A DNA stretch of 64,000 bases from Arachis hypogaea (taxonomy: Eukaryota > Streptophyta > Magnoliopsida > Fabales > Fabaceae): contig NC_092053.1 in NCBI RefSeq assembly GCF_003086295.3, forward strand, positions 89,314,745 to 89,378,744. Direction: 5' to 3'. The position numbers and the translations under genes are program-made. The notes beneath the pieces were generated by a model. That model searched no databases and was not told the DNA's origin. It saw only the letters and a list, made by a program, of their open reading frames with translations. This document shows positions 34,351 to 46,185 of this stretch, piece after piece (within the stretch, counting starts at the first letter, position 1; each line of letters begins with the position of its first letter).

Positions 34351-35124
34351 CCGCACAGCTCAACCTGAAATTGCCACATATCTTATCTTTCTCTCCTTCA
34401 AATCCTAATTTTCCTTTTCCCTCATTACTTCTTCCTTCTCCCTTCCCCCTTCTATCTCACCTTTCACTCTCTATCTCTCTCACCTCCATTAACAAGGTTT
34501 TACTTTCTTCCTCCCTCTTTCTTTTTCTATCATTCTTATTATTTTATATGTATTTTCTTTTCTTTTCTTTTTCTTTTCATTATTCATATTTTCTTTCTTT
34601 TTCTTTTCCTTTTTACATGGTGTTAGAAATTTACTTGTTTTTCTTTTTTGAGTCATTATCCCTCATTATATGCTTGTGGATTGTTGCAAATTGTTTGACA
34701 ATTATTTTTATTCTATTTAAGGGATTGCTTGCATGTTCGCCTTCATATTTTCTATACCTTATTCAACATGCATGCTATGTGTTTGTGAAAAAGCTCAAAT
34801 GGCATTATGCACTTCTCTATGTTGTTATACTATTCAATGCTTGCTTTTCACAACTTTTCTTTACTATTGTATTAATTGAATTTAATTGTCAATACAAACG
34901 TGATGGTTTGTTACAAAGTATTGCTTGGTCTATGCTACTCATGTCCTTTGCCGGCATGCCAATAAACACCTTGCAGTCACTTTTCTTTATATGCACTAGC
35001 TATTTTCCATTGTTGGCTTTTCACGTGTACTCGCGAGCATGTGATAATGTCAGTATATCTTAATGTGTATCCATCACCCTCTTTTCCATTTCCTTCCTTG
35101 CTGTATATCTCTTTGAATTTAATT
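34351..35124 (+). other. Element E: T-rich intron-like stretch
   Basis: Pyrimidine-rich DNA with an open frame that is Phe/Leu/Ser-rich only because of composition. No conservation with F at protein level. Confidence 0.55.
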
Positions 35125-35148
35125 TACTTTCTCTTCCCTTCTTTCAGG
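35125..35148 (+). promoter_or_regulatory. Element E: predicted 3' splice site of the 3' ORF
   Basis: TACTTTCTCTTCCCTTCTTTCAG (AG at 35146-35147) followed by GATGG. A textbook pyrimidine tract one base before the start codon. Confidence 0.6.
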
Positions 35149-36402
35149 ATGGCCACCAAGAAAGGAAAAGAGAAAGCTACTTCCAAACCACCAGCAAGAA
35201 GAGGAACTAAAAGAGCATTAGTGGCAGAGCCTTCTTCAACCGTAGTCAAGCCCTCAACAAAAAGAGTTAAGAGGATAATAAAGGTTGATGAGAAGAAGAA
35301 AGCCTTTCCAGCAAAGGACACTGCGCGATTTCCCAATCGCTACTGTGAGCAGATGTTCCCTATCATGGCAGAAAGAAACTATAACAATGAATACCTTCTT
35401 ATCCTCCCGTCCAATATTGCTTCCTTTGTTGAGCCGCAAATTGAACGAAGACAGTGGGGTTTCCTATGGAGACAACCAAGGCAGGTCAATCTTTCTTGGG
35501 TAGTTGAGTTCTACTCTAACTTCTACATGCCAACCCTGCAGTCTGTTTATGTCCGGCAGAAGCAAGTCCCCATCACAGAAGAGGCCATTCAGCAAGCTCT
35601 GAGTCTTCCCCCTATTCCAGAAGGAATGGACGCCTTCCAAGAAGCCGCACTTAAGCGCCAGAGTTGCCAATTTGACTGGGACTCCGTTCTCGGAGTTATC
35701 GCATTACCTGGCAGCCGTTGGATCTACGAATACCACCGTACCCGCCCTAAGGGAATCTTGGCTTCAGCACTTACCTTGGAGGCTCGCGTTTGGGCACAGA
35801 TCATGTCCTATTACGTCTTTCTGAGCACTCATGAGTCCTCCTTCACTGCAGACATGGCTGTTCTACTATGGTGCATCCTTACAGACCAACCTCTGCATCT
35901 CTCAAGACATATCCGGAATGCTATGGGACACGTACAAATTATGGACAACTTACCTTTCCCCGCCTTGGTCTCAAATCTTGTCTCAGCATCCGGAGTCTCC
36001 TACAGAGTTGGGGACACCAAAGCCGTGCTTCCACGGGATGATCAGTATGTCCCTAACGGGAAATACCTAAAACTCCCAGCAGCCACTACAAGCCTTCCTA
36101 CTACTCCAGTTGAAGATAATCCTTCTTCAACACCACAAGCACCTACAACTGATGAATTGCTCCAGCAGATAATCGAAAGGTTGGATCGGCAAGAACAGAA
36201 AGCAAAGATGAGAGAGCGCCGTAACGAGCGCCGATTCAAACACCTCAAGGAGCTACTCAAGGGACACTTCAAGGACTCGGATACCCCGGACTCCACTTCT
36301 TTTACCAGCACAGGGAGCCATAATGGTCCCGACTGTGGAGATACTGCCACCAGCCTACCCCTGTTCCTGACAGACGGCACCGAGGACGGTGCAAAGCCTT
36401 AA
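35149..36402 (+). CDS. Element E: intact 3' ORF (Transposase_32-like protein, 417 aa)
   Basis: The only undamaged long gene in the window. The start at 35149 is set by homology with D and F and by AG|GATG; the open frame continues upstream to 35041 through non-coding T-rich DNA. Residues 1-50 are Lys/Arg-rich (MATKKGKEKATSK), nuclear-signal-like. FPNRYCEQMFP is near 60; LSWVVEFYSNFY near 115; EEAIQQAL near 140; LTLEARVWAQIMSYYV near 205; AVLLWCILT near 238; LPFPALVSNLVSASGV near 265. The tail LDRQEQKAKMRERRNERRF is a basic predicted coil near 350. No signal peptide or membrane segment. Domain assignment PF20167 is from memory. Function unknown, but purifying constraint is implied by three alignable copies. 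The TAA stop overlaps the internal polypurine tract. Confidence 0.85.
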   Translation: MATKKGKEKATSKPPARRGTKRALVAEPSSTVVKPSTKRVKRIIKVDEKKKAFPAKDTARFPNRYCEQMFPIMAERNYNNEYLLILPSNIASFVEPQIERRQWGFLWRQPRQVNLSWVVEFYSNFYMPTLQSVYVRQKQVPITEEAIQQALSLPPIPEGMDAFQEAALKRQSCQFDWDSVLGVIALPGSRWIYEYHRTRPKGILASALTLEARVWAQIMSYYVFLSTHESSFTADMAVLLWCILTDQPLHLSRHIRNAMGHVQIMDNLPFPALVSNLVSASGVSYRVGDTKAVLPRDDQYVPNGKYLKLPAATTSLPTTPVEDNPSSTPQAPTTDELLQQIIERLDRQEQKAKMRERRNERRFKHLKELLKGHFKDSDTPDSTSFTSTGSHNGPDCGDTATSLPLFLTDGTEDGAKP

Positions 36403-36415
36403 GTGTGGGGAGGTC
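36399..36415 (+). other. Element E: internal polypurine-tract copy
   Basis: TTAAGTGTGGGGAGGTC overlaps the stop codon of the 3' ORF and repeats the terminal tract (37892-37908) about 1.5 kb upstream of it. Confidence 0.8.
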
Positions 36416-37168
36416 GGTCAGTACCTGACTTCCGGAGGTAATTTCTCTTCTCTAGCACCAGTAATTAGAATATTTTAGTTAGATTTTCTTTCTTTTATAG
36501 AATAGAATAAATTGCATAGGTTAGGATAGTTACATGCATGTTCTACTTGATTGAAAAGACAATAAGTTTCTTTTAAGACTCTATCTTTGGAACAAAAATT
36601 TCACTAATTTTTCAAAAATTTTTATGATAAATTTGCTTGAGTTGTATTTGGAACATGATATTTGAGCTAAAGAACACACAACCTGTGAAAGATTTGAGCC
36701 TTTATGTATGGTTACATTATTTAACCATAATTATTTCATTCTTGTGTGTTTACTTCTCTATGATTGTAATCTATATTTTGTTTTATCTTATATGTCCAAT
36801 ATTTATTATATTTGCATGCTTGCACATGATTGAGGCCATTATTTGTTTAACTCACTTATCCAAATTAAGCCTACCCTTTTCAATTACCTTTGTTAACCAC
36901 TTTGAGCCTTTAAATCCTATTTGTTCTATATTTTACCACATTACTAACCTTAAGCTGAAAAACAATTGTATATCCCAAATTGAATCTTTGGTTAGCTTAA
37001 GATAGAATTGTGTGTGCTAGTTAAGTATGGGAAATTGTGGGAACAAAAGTTGTTAAAGGAATGTGTCATGAGAATTTAATGGGAATTTGGATACCTACTC
37101 ATGTGAAATTATAAGAATAAAAAAATCTATGTGCATTGATAAGCTATATTTATTTTAATGTTAAAAAA

Positions 37169-37237
<69 letters not shown>

Positions 37238-37871
37238 GGGGACAAAATTACCCCAATGTTAAATTCAGAATTCAAAGATCAATGCACATATGATAGAATC
37301 AAATATAAAGTTGATACATGAGTATGGATAGAAAAAAGGAATTCTGGGTAGCTAGGTATGAACTTTAAGATTACATTAAAAATATATAGGTTGGGTTGAA
37401 GCTTGGGTTAATTAAAGATTCAATTTATTAGCTCACTTGACCAAATGTATACCCCTACCTGTACCTTAGCCCCATTACAACCTTGAAAAGACCTCATGAT
37501 ATTTGCATTAGTATATTAACTCTTGTTGATTGGTTAGGAGAAGAACAAAAGTTAGAAAGCATGATTAGAGAAGGATAGAGTGATTACCCTATACACTAGA
37601 GATTAGAGCGTATATACATTATCAGTGAGGGTTCAATGCTTGAATTTTTATGTTCCCTGCTTTCATGAGCTATCTTCTTGCACTTTTATCTGTTTTATTG
37701 TATAACGATAGAATTAGTGGAATTTGATTTGTAATTGTTTTGAAGAGCTTATTTACTTTTGATCAAGTGGGCAAGAATCATATAGTTGCATTTATTTATA
37801 TATATATAGGCTTGCATTGCATTTCATGAATTTCTACATGTTCATACTTATTTCCTTATCTCCTTCAATTA
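36416..37871 (+). other. Element E: 3' non-coding region with (AT)n microsatellite
   Basis: Homologous by shared blocks to 29401-31115 of F. A long uninterrupted AT run occupies about 37174-37232. No credible gene. Confidence 0.7.
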
Positions 37872-37908
37872 AGCATGAGGACATGCTAATGTTTAAGTGT
37901 GGGGAGGT
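37872..37908 (+). other. Element E: terminal hairpin and polypurine tract
   Basis: AGCATG-AGGA-CATGCT (37872-37887), then GTTTAAGTGTGGGGAGGT against the LTR at 37909. Confidence 0.85.
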
Positions 37909-39391
37909 TGATAAACCACTATTTTATGGTTTATATTGTGTTTAATTGTGTGGTTTTATCATGATCCTTACCCACTTATTCATCAAATTAGCATGAAATT
38001 ATAATTCCTTCCTGAATTTATAACATGTTTGAAAACTGCTTCCTAAAGACTTTAATTATGTAATTTTAATTCTCCTTTATTCTATTCGATGCCGTGATCT
38101 GTGTGTTGAGTGTTTCAGACTTTATAGGGCATGAATGAGTTGGAGATTGGAAAGGAAGCTAGCAAAAATGGAAGGAACACAAGAATTTGAGGAGATAACC
38201 AGCGAGAAGTGACGCGGTCGCATGGCTCACGCGATCGCGCGAAGGAGAGCAAATCGCAGTGACGCGGCCGCATGGATCACGCGGCCGCGCGGATTAGAAA
38301 AGCTCAAGCGACGCAGTAGCGTGGACGACGCGAACGCGTGGCAAGGAAAAGCGCGAATGACGCGTCCACATGGATGACGCGATCGTGTGACATGTGTGAT
38401 CTGCATAATCTGCAGAATTCGCTGGGGGCGATTTTGGACCTTATTTCAACCCAGTTCTCGGCCCGGAACAGTAGACTAGAGCCAGAGAATATGCAGAAAC
38501 AAAAGACAACATTCATTCTATACAGTTTCAAGTTTTAGATATAGTTTTACTCCTTTAGGTTTCTTTCTCTAGGTTTTAGGAATTTTAATTTTCAATTGGT
38601 CTTAGCATTGGAACATTGAGAAGAGTTATTTCCTCATCAAGACTTCGTCATTCTAGTTCGTTCTCTTAACTTGGTTTTATTCTCCCATGTTCTTTGCTTT
38701 GTTCAATTTCGTCATTTGAATACTTTCATGATTATTTAGTACAAGGATTATTTCTTCCATTTTAATTTATTTTCCATTCCAATAATCATGTCTTCTTTTA
38801 ATTCCCTTTCATGTGTTATGGATTTATTATTTATAATGAGTGAGTAGTTCCCTCACTTGATGGGGAGTTGATTGAAAGGAACTCTTGAGTTGGAAGGATT
38901 GAAAGAAAGTTTGTAATTGGGTTAACTGTTGGATTATTATCTAATCACTAACACCAATCCCTTTGAACTAAGTGGGTTGCAACTCGTGAATAGATCTAAC
39001 ATTCCAACTTGTTTGACTTTCCTTTACCTAGTAAAGGATAACTAAACAGAATAACCATTAATTATAAATTAATCTTGAAATCGTCCCATCAATAATAGAG
39101 ATTCCAACTAATCAACTCCCAGTCAAGGCTTTTATTCATATTATTTGAATTTTCTTAATTTAATTTTCCACCTACTTAACTCAACTTCTTGGAACATCTG
39201 ATTAATAAAATAGCACACTTTTCTGCAACTCGTTGGGAGACGACCTGGGACTTAAACACCTAGTAATTTTTAATTTAAACTCTCTTTGACATATTTCTAA
39301 ATTGATAGGCAGATTTTCGGTGAGTTAAGAACTATACTTGCAATATAACTATTTTAATAATTTTTAATTCACCAACTTCTGTGCTTCATCA
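37909..39391 (+). repeat. Element E: 3' LTR (1483 bp)
   Basis: TGATAAACCACTATTTTATG to GCTTCATCA. The first 1143 bp align with the truncated 5' LTR. CG-rich words at about 38213-38395. AGCAT follows. Confidence 0.93.
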
Positions 39392-40516
39392 AGCATGTTC
39401 CTCTTGAATTTGATGGCATTGGTCGGTGTAATGTGTGGTGCTAGAGCACAAACCACAAATTCTAGGAGGGCCTTCAAGTTGAGCAATTGGAGGTGGGGCT
39501 TGGACGGCTTTGATGGAGTAGTATTCCCTTTGATCCCTTTGAATTTGTGTAAGGATGGTGGTCATATCCCCAAGTGCCTTGGTTAAGCTTGATTCGGAAG
39601 GGGATGGTTCTACCACACCCTTAAGGGGGTTACTCTTCACTCTTGTGTGTTGTGTAGATTCGGCAACATTCTTTATCAAATCCCAAGCTTCTTCCTCCGT
39701 CTTGTTTTTCGAAAGGGAGCCACCACTAGAAGCGGTGAGCAATCTTCTATCCTCCGTACAAAGACCTCTGGTAAAGTAGCTAATGAGCAAGTTAGTGGTC
39801 ATTCCGTGGTGTGGACATGACTCCAATAACCTCTTAAACCAAGATCAATAGTCGTACAAACTCTCTTAGTCTCTTTGCATTATGCCCGAAATCTCCTTCC
39901 GGATGTAGTCGGTCTTCTCTTATGGAAAGAATTTATCAAGAAACTCTCTTCTTAAAAAATCCCAATTAGTCACAATCTCATCCGGTAGCGAATAGAACCA
40001 TGTTTTTGCTTGCGCTTCAAGAGAGAATGAGAAGGCGAAAACCATGATAGCTACCTCATCGGCTCCATGCCTTCGAGTCGTAGAACAAGCAACTTGAAAA
40101 TCCTTCAAATGTCGGATGGGGTCTTGACCCGATAACCCATGAAACTTAGGAAGTAGATTTATCAAGCTACTCTTCAACTCAAAGTTCGGATCAAGGTTAG
40201 GATACCTTGCTTGCAACGGTTGAAATATGATATCCGGAGCTCCTTGCTCATGCAAAGTGATCCGGCGTGGCTCCGCCATATGTGGCTCACCTGTAGGATG
40301 CAAAGATGTATTAGTAGTGCCAACAGAAGAATAGGAAGTAACAGACTCCAAGTCACTCTCAGTAATGTCTAGTGATTCAGTGTTTTCCTCAAGAGAGGCC
40401 GAAGTACTAGGTGTATAGTCCAACCGCCGCCTAGCTTGCCGAGTGTGTAATAAAGTCCTTTCGATCTCGGGATCAAAATTGGCCAAGCTAGAGTTCGGTT
40501 GAGACCGAGTCATCAA
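39392..40516 (-). pseudogene. Element D: gag, dead
   Basis: On the minus strand from 40516: a Ser/Thr/Glu-rich N-terminus, then the plant retrotransposon gag core (LLPKFHGLSGQDPIRHLKDF, AKTWFYSLP, NWDFLRREFLDKFFP), LTASSGGSLSKNKTEEEAWDLI, and a zinc knuckle start CGLCSSTTHYTDQC before the element E junction. Three in-frame stops fall between 39827 and 39920, two of them TAA/TAG in place of a sense codon in the ESLYDYW region. Gag packages RNA in virus-like particles. The frame continues at 19656 in pol with the duplication counted once, showing gag and pol were one frame. Confidence 0.88.
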
Positions 40517-40638
40517 ACTTGAAAGTCATAGCATAAATGTAAAGGAAATCTAAACTATGGCTAAGTAATTAAAGAAGTAAACTATCTACAATATTCACAT
40601 ATTCACATAACCAATATCAAGGCATATGTTGCAACCAT

Positions 40639-40656
40639 TCCTCGGCAACGGCGCCA
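40639..40656 (-). other. Element D: primer binding site (tRNA-Asp type)
   Basis: Minus strand TGGCGCCGTTGCCGAGGA, six bases after the 5' LTR. One mismatch to the tRNA-Asp complement. Confidence 0.9.
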
Positions 40657-40662
40657 AAAATT

Positions 40663-42446
40663 TGACCACAGCACAGAAGCACCTAAAGATGTATTGGTAA
40701 AGATTCTCTTCAAAAAATTCGCGTTGTAAGTATAGCTCTACCAACAACAATCCTCGGGGGTCAAATTTAGAAGAGGGATTTGGTTGTCACAAGTTCAACC
40801 CCAATAGAAATAACCGAAGTATTCAAACCTCGGGTCGTCTCACAAGGAATGGGCAATCATGTGCTTCGACATTAGTTAGAAATCCGGGGTTGTGAGTTAT
40901 AAGAATGAAAATAAATGGGAATCTTAACAAACAAGTAATCTTAAAATGCAACAATTAATTCAATCAACTAAACAAAACATAAGCACCTTAAATGAATAAA
41001 CAACATTCCACTTAATCATATTGTGACCCAAACGAGAAACTACAACTAAAGCAATTGGTTGAGAAAGTTGATTTTCAAGTATGAATAATAAAGGTAACTC
41101 TTGGCTAGGCTCGGGAATTGGGATCACCATCCTTGTCTAACAACTATACCTTGACAATTATAAGGAACCAAGCTCATTAAGTCTACTCTCAAGTCTTAAG
41201 TACGTGATATCTACTCCTAGACTTGAAGTACGTCAAATGGCCCTGATCACATCAACCCATAAGTCCCAACCTATCTACTAATTAGATTAGTAGTGGGTTG
41301 GCGTCAATGAGTATCAAATTGACCACCTAGGGCTCCCAAATCATCAAATCTATTAGACCCAATGACTCAAGTTTACCCAATTCCCTTGACTTAGGCCAAG
41401 AGTGAAAAAGAACTACTCCATAATCAAAGTAAACAATTCATCAAACACTTGGTAAGCACTAACAAAAGACATGTTCAAATTAGCAATTAAATTGAGTTCT
41501 ACAAATACCCACTAACAATTATCAACATGCAATCATCCAAACAATAAAGCTAAGCATAGAAATCATCAATGTAACATCAACAAGTCAAGATTCACAACAT
41601 TCATGAAATGGGTATAAAATGAGAATTGACAAGAATTCATAAACTATCACAAGATATAAGCAAAATTGTAATAAGAAATTCAAACTGAACAATTAAGACT
41701 AGTAATTAACAAGATTCAAGTCACAAATTAACAAGGGAAGATTAAATTAAAACTAGATCTAGAGAGGAACAAGGGTTTCTCCCTCTAGAATAACCAAAGA
41801 ACCAAAAACTAACTAAAAATTATGTCCTAGTGTAGAATGAGTGATCCCCCTCTTTCCCCTAGCATCCTTGGGTCTTTTTCCATGCAGAAGCAGCTTGAAA
41901 TTAGGCCTAATGAGTCTCAGAAATTGCCAGACACGATTTCCTTTAATGAGGTCACGTGCAGCCTTCCACGCGTGCGCGCCATGCGTGCGCGCGCGCTGAT
42001 TGCTCTTGCGTTCTACGCGTGCGCGCCAAGTACGCGTGCGCACCGATAAGATTCTCCTGATTCACGCGGATGCGTCCATCCTCGCGCGCCACTTCCAGCC
42101 AATCCCATCCACGCGTGCGCGTGGAGTGCGCGAGCACGCCGATGCTGCTTTCCCAAAGATCTCAATTCTTCATGTTCCTCCCTTTTGTACATGCTTTCTC
42201 CCTCTCTTCTAAGTCATTCCTACCCTATAATTCCTGAAATTACTCAACAAATATATCACAGCATCAAATGGCAGTAGAAGAGGATTAAAATATGGCAATT
42301 TTAAGGCAAAATAAGCATATTTTACATCATAGAGCAATATTGGAAAGTGAACCAAAAACCATGCATTTCTTGCGAATAAGTGTGAGAAATATTGATAAAA
42401 TCCCCCAAAATAAGCACAAGATAAACCACAAAATCGGGGTTTATCA
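40663..42446 (-). repeat. Element D: 5' LTR (1784 bp)
   Basis: Minus strand TGATAAACCCCGATTTTG ... TGTGGTCA. It matches 8903-10642 throughout and has about 45 extra bases in the CG-rich array near 41980-42050. CACTC follows at 42447-42451. Confidence 0.93.
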
Positions 42447-42451
42447 CACTC

Positions 42452-42589
42452 CTTACTTGATCCTCCACCTTCCTCAAGGGGGATGTCTTGAGTTCTTGAG
42501 CGTAGTACGGTTAAGCGGTTCACTGCTTCGGCTATGGTAGCCATGAACTCCCCTTGCTTTCTTTGGAACCCTTCTTGCTCTTGGAAGAG
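42452..42589 (-). pseudogene. Element C: ORF1 coiled-coil segment
   Basis: Minus strand LFQEQEGFQRKQGEFMATIAEAVNRL, a short amphipathic coil matching QEQEEMKRDVQQFTAAL in element G and the same place in I. It continues in phase into 8897-8513 when D is taken out. Confidence 0.8.
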
Positions 42590-43733
42590 TGATGAATGAA
42601 AAAATTGATGGTATAGAATTTCACAAATGAATTCTCATTGCAAGTATAGTTTCTAAACCAACAATAATCCTTTCATGCAAAAATTTGGTTGTCACAAGTA
42701 ACAAACCCCTATAAAAATAACCGAAGTATTCAAACCTCGGGTCGTTTTCCCTAGAAATTGCAATAAAGTGTTCTTGTTATTGGTTATGAAGTATGTTTGG
42801 GGTTTCTGAGTTAAGAGACAAGAAATATAAATTGTAAAGGAATAAGCTAACAACTAACAAAAGCTCTTGGAAACGTATGAGAACTAGAAGTCCTATCCTA
42901 GCTATCCTTATCAATTATGATGAGAATTGTCCATTGCTCCCACTTAGTTAACCTCTAACTATGAAGGAAAGTCAAGTGGATGAATTAACTTGATTCCACA
43001 AGTCCTAGCCTAATCATGACGAAAGTCTAGCTTTAGTGGCATTCAAGTCAATTAGCAACTTCTAATTATCAATCAACAAAGGAGTTTGGTAACTCAAGAG
43101 TCACCAATTACTCTACCTAGGCCAAGAGGAGAAAAACCTACTCTATAATCCAACCAAGTATTTTATCAAACACTTGGAATGCATAAAAGGAAAGTGAAAT
43201 CAAATTGCAAGAATTATAAATATACAACTACCAATTGCAAGGAATTAAACAACAACAAAGCAATTTAACAATAAAGGAACATGAATAATAAATTGCATTA
43301 AAGGAAAATGGAAGAACAAAAGTGCATCAACATAAAAGTAGAGAATTACAAGAATTAAATGCTAAACTAGAGAGAGGAGATGTAGAAGAAGAAGAAATTA
43401 CAAATGAAAAGTAAATCAAAGCATGAGATTAACCTAGATCTAAGAAATTCTAATCCAGATCTAACCTAATCCTCATTCTAGAGAGAAGTGAGAGCTTCTC
43501 TCTCTAGAAACTAACTTTCCCTCCAAAACTAAACTAAACTAAACTAATTGGCTCATTCCTCTTAAATCCTTGGGTTAAATAGCATAAAAAATGAGTTGGA
43601 TTGGGCCCAAAATGCTTCAGAAATCGCTGGCCATGAGTTGCATTTAGTGAGTCACGTGTAGCTTCCCACGCGTACGCATACATCACGCGTACGCGTACAT
43701 CACACGTACGCGTCCCTAAACGCCAGGCAACAA
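42590..43733 (-). repeat. Element G: 3' LTR, start missing
   Basis: Plus-strand edge TGATGAATGAAAAAATTG; matches 46186-47330 closely. CG-rich words (ACGCGTACGCGTACATCAC) at about 43665-43715. Confidence 0.8.
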
Positions 43734-43974
43734 TCAAAAATTAAATTTAACAACAAATCTTTTTTGTTTTTGAAAAATTTTTGAAATACAAGACACATAA
43801 AACTTACACTTCAAGTAAAATACAATCTAACAACAACTATTCTAAACAAAACATAAATCTAGCAAGAAATCTATCAGTCAAAGCCAAATGTATAAGAGTG
43901 TAGAAAATAAGAAAAACTACCTACAATGGCAACTCAATTCATTCATTGATTATATATAGAAGAGAATGGAAAGT

Positions 43975-44033
43975 GGTTACCATGGTGGGGTGTCTCCCAC
44001 CTAGCACTTTTATTTATTGTCCTTAAGTTGGAC
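43975..44033 (-). promoter_or_regulatory. Element G: tandem hairpin block with donor-like GT
   Basis: Minus strand GTCC-AACTTAA-GGAC (44033-44019), GGTGGG-AGACAC-CCCACC (44001-43984), ATG (43983-43981), GTAACC (43980-43975). Confidence 0.7.
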
Positions 44034-44050
44034 TTATGGGGAGCTCCTCA

Positions 44051-46013
44051 TCAAGGTGGCTTGTGCTTGAACTCTTCTTGGAACTCCCACCAATGCTTGG
44101 TTCTCCATTGTGCCAAAATATTTCTCATGAGTTGCACCAAGTCTTGATGGAGTTCTTCACAAGCTTGGGGCCCCCAAAGTCAATCCTCTTCTTGTAATCC
44201 GGGATCCCACACTTTATTTTCACACCCGTCTTGAAGTTGATCATTATTAGTCCATCCGGGTGGCACGCAAGATGAATTCTCAATAAAGTGCCTAACAAGC
44301 CTCCTAGACCCATCTAAACGAGCACTATTCCAACCTTTATATTCTATCTTTGATTTATCAACCATAATGAGCCTTGATTTATAACGCCAACCACAAAATA
44401 TCTTTCTCTTACGCTTCATCCCGCAAAGCATCCTAAGTTGACCATCCGTTTCAAGCAAGCCATACTCAAGTGGGACAATAAAGCTAATAGAGATGAATTT
44501 TACCCACTCGAATGAAGGAGTAGATGACAACCTAGGTAAAGAAGCTTCCAAGGATCTTGACAAAGCGTATCCAATTTCCGTCCTTCTATTTCTAAGGACC
44601 TCCACCTCTTTACAAGATTTCTCAATTATAATCATTTGTTCTTTAAGTTTATCTAAGCCTTTTCCCTTACTAAGATTATAGTTAGGGGGATGAGAGAAAT
44701 TTACCTCCTCAACACTTTCAAATGCACCAGGAGAAGGTTCTTTAAGCTCTAAGGATTCTTCACCACTAAGATTTGATGCTTGATCTTCATTGCCAAGGGA
44801 ACTCGATTCTTGCTCTATCCCGTCCAACTCTTCATATGGGATATGCCTTAGAGGTTGTGCACATTCCTCCTTAGCCACAAATTCAATCTTCTTGGGTGGG
44901 TTTTCTTCAATTCTAGATTCCCAAGGTGGTTCCGTATCTCCTAAGTCTTCAACCACTTCTTCTTCTTCTTCAACATTGTAGCTTCCTCCAATTGATCCAA
45001 CACAAAGCAACTTCCCTCATTTTCTACCAGAGTATCCAACCTCTCCTTCATGCTATGCTCTTCATTTGATTCCCCACATGTTGCCATGGGAGTTCCTTAA
45101 GTATTCAAGCATTGGGATGCTAACCGGTTTACTACCTCGTCCAAGGCGGCCGTGAATTGTTGCACATCCCTTTTCATCTCTTCTTGCTCTTGAAGAAAAA
45201 TACCAAGGATGTCATCCATTGGAGGTTGGGGTGGATGGAAGGGTTTATTATCTTGGGAGAAGGGTTCATAGTAGGAAGGTGGTTCCTCATAGAAAGGATG
45301 TGGTGGTTCTATGTTTTCCATTTGTTCTACTTGTTGCCCAATACACTCAATCTATTGTTCTCAAGTTGAGATTCTACAATCTCCTTCATACTCCTCTCTT
45401 CGGTTGCTTTTCCATAATCATCCGTGGATATGTGGTATGAATCCCATGCATCTAACTTTTGGTGGACGGTTGCTTAAAGTCGGTCCATTGCCTCCTTGAA
45501 AGATGGACATGGATATTCTTCTATGGAGGGTGGTGGAGGGTAGAATTCATCTTGAGGGTGAAAATTTGCATACATTGGAGGTAGTTCATTTCGGTCATAG
45601 TATGGAGAAGGTGGTTCTTGGAAGTATTGAGGTTGGGATGGTGGTTCCATGTACGGCTCATATGGTTCAAGAGGTGGTTGGTATGGTGGATACGAATTAG
45701 GGTCATATGAAGGTGGTTGGTGGAAAGGTACTTGTGAGTATGGTTGAGGGTTATGTTGAGGATATGGCTCATAGGCATATGGTGGTGGTTCTTGAAAGTC
45801 ACAAGGAGATTCACCATAACCATTGGATTGATATGCATCATAGAATGGCTCTTGTTCATAGTGTATTGGTGGAGGTTGTTGCCATAAAGATGAATCATAT
45901 GCATATGGCTCCTCCCACCTTTGATTGTTCCATCCTTGATACACATCCTCATTGTAGCCCTCATTTCCTACAACATAGTTAGAACCAAACTCATAGCCAA
46001 GGTGAGAATTCAT
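44051..46013 (-). pseudogene. Element G: ORF1, frameshifted
   Basis: Minus strand from ATG 46013: MNSHLGYEFGSNYVVGN, then a Pro/Tyr-rich region (YEPYPQHNPQPYSQVPFHQ) to a stop at 45474. A second frame holds the rest of the Pro-rich part and the coil ILGIFLQEQEEMKRDVQQF (45321-45097). A third holds the acidic region and SFEWVKFISISFIVPLEYGL, then LETDGQLRMLCG, WNSARLDGSRRL and VPPGWTNNDQLQDG (45010-44180), with the tail KHWWEFQEEFKHKPP ending at 44051. At least two frameshifts. This copy best shows the full domain order. No known enzyme motif; function unknown. Confidence 0.78.
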
Positions 46014-46164
46014 AATGAAAAGAGAAAATAAAAACAAAAGCTAATAAGAAAGAAAGAAAGAAATACAGTCCTAAAGCTAGCAAAAACTAACAAGCAATTC
46101 AAAAATCAAGCTATTCACAATATTCACATATATACAATAACCAATAACATAACACCATTGCAAC

Positions 46165-46182
46165 TCCCCGGCAACGGCGCCA
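46165..46182 (-). other. Element G: primer binding site for tRNA-Asp
   Basis: Minus strand TGGCGCCGTTGCCGGGGA, three bases after the LTR; identical to F's. Confidence 0.92.
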
Positions 46183-46185
46183 TTT

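Larger units (their letters stand above)
19662..39391 (+). mobile_element. Element E: Athila-like retrotransposon inside D, with F inside it
   Basis: The LTRs are 19662-20804 (5', truncated) and 37909-39391 (3'). AGCAT at 19657-19661 and 39392-39396 is the target duplication inside D's gag-pol. D's frame resumes in phase across the insertion. E has lost the last 340 bp of its 5' LTR, the PBS, gag and protease in one deletion whose junction is at 20804/20805. It keeps RT, RNase H, integrase (split by F), hairpin block, palindrome array, an intact 3' ORF, and both polypurine tracts. Without F it is about 9.8 kb. Confidence 0.93.
8903..42446 (-). mobile_element. Element D: Athila-like LTR retrotransposon, nested host of E and F
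   Basis: LTRs at 8903-10642 (3') and 40663-42446 (5') face the same way on the minus strand. Both have TG/CA ends, and CACTC occurs at 8898-8902 and again at 42447-42451 as the target duplication. Order on the minus strand: 5' LTR, tRNA-Asp PBS, gag, protease, RT, RNase H, integrase, tandem hairpin block, long non-coding stretch, 3' ORF, polypurine tract, 3' LTR. Without element E it would be about 13.8 kb. Gag, pol and the 3' ORF all carry stops, so it cannot move on its own. The LTRs look a few percent diverged by eye. Confidence 0.93.

Noticed and set aside
34371..35063. Phe/Leu-rich 230-residue ORF resembling a membrane protein
   Set aside because: Composition artefact of a T-rich intron-like stretch; not present in F or D.
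35149..36402. Envelope-like gene
   Set aside because: Position suits env-like ORFs of Athila, but there is no signal peptide, membrane span or cleavage motif; the domain looks like Transposase_32.
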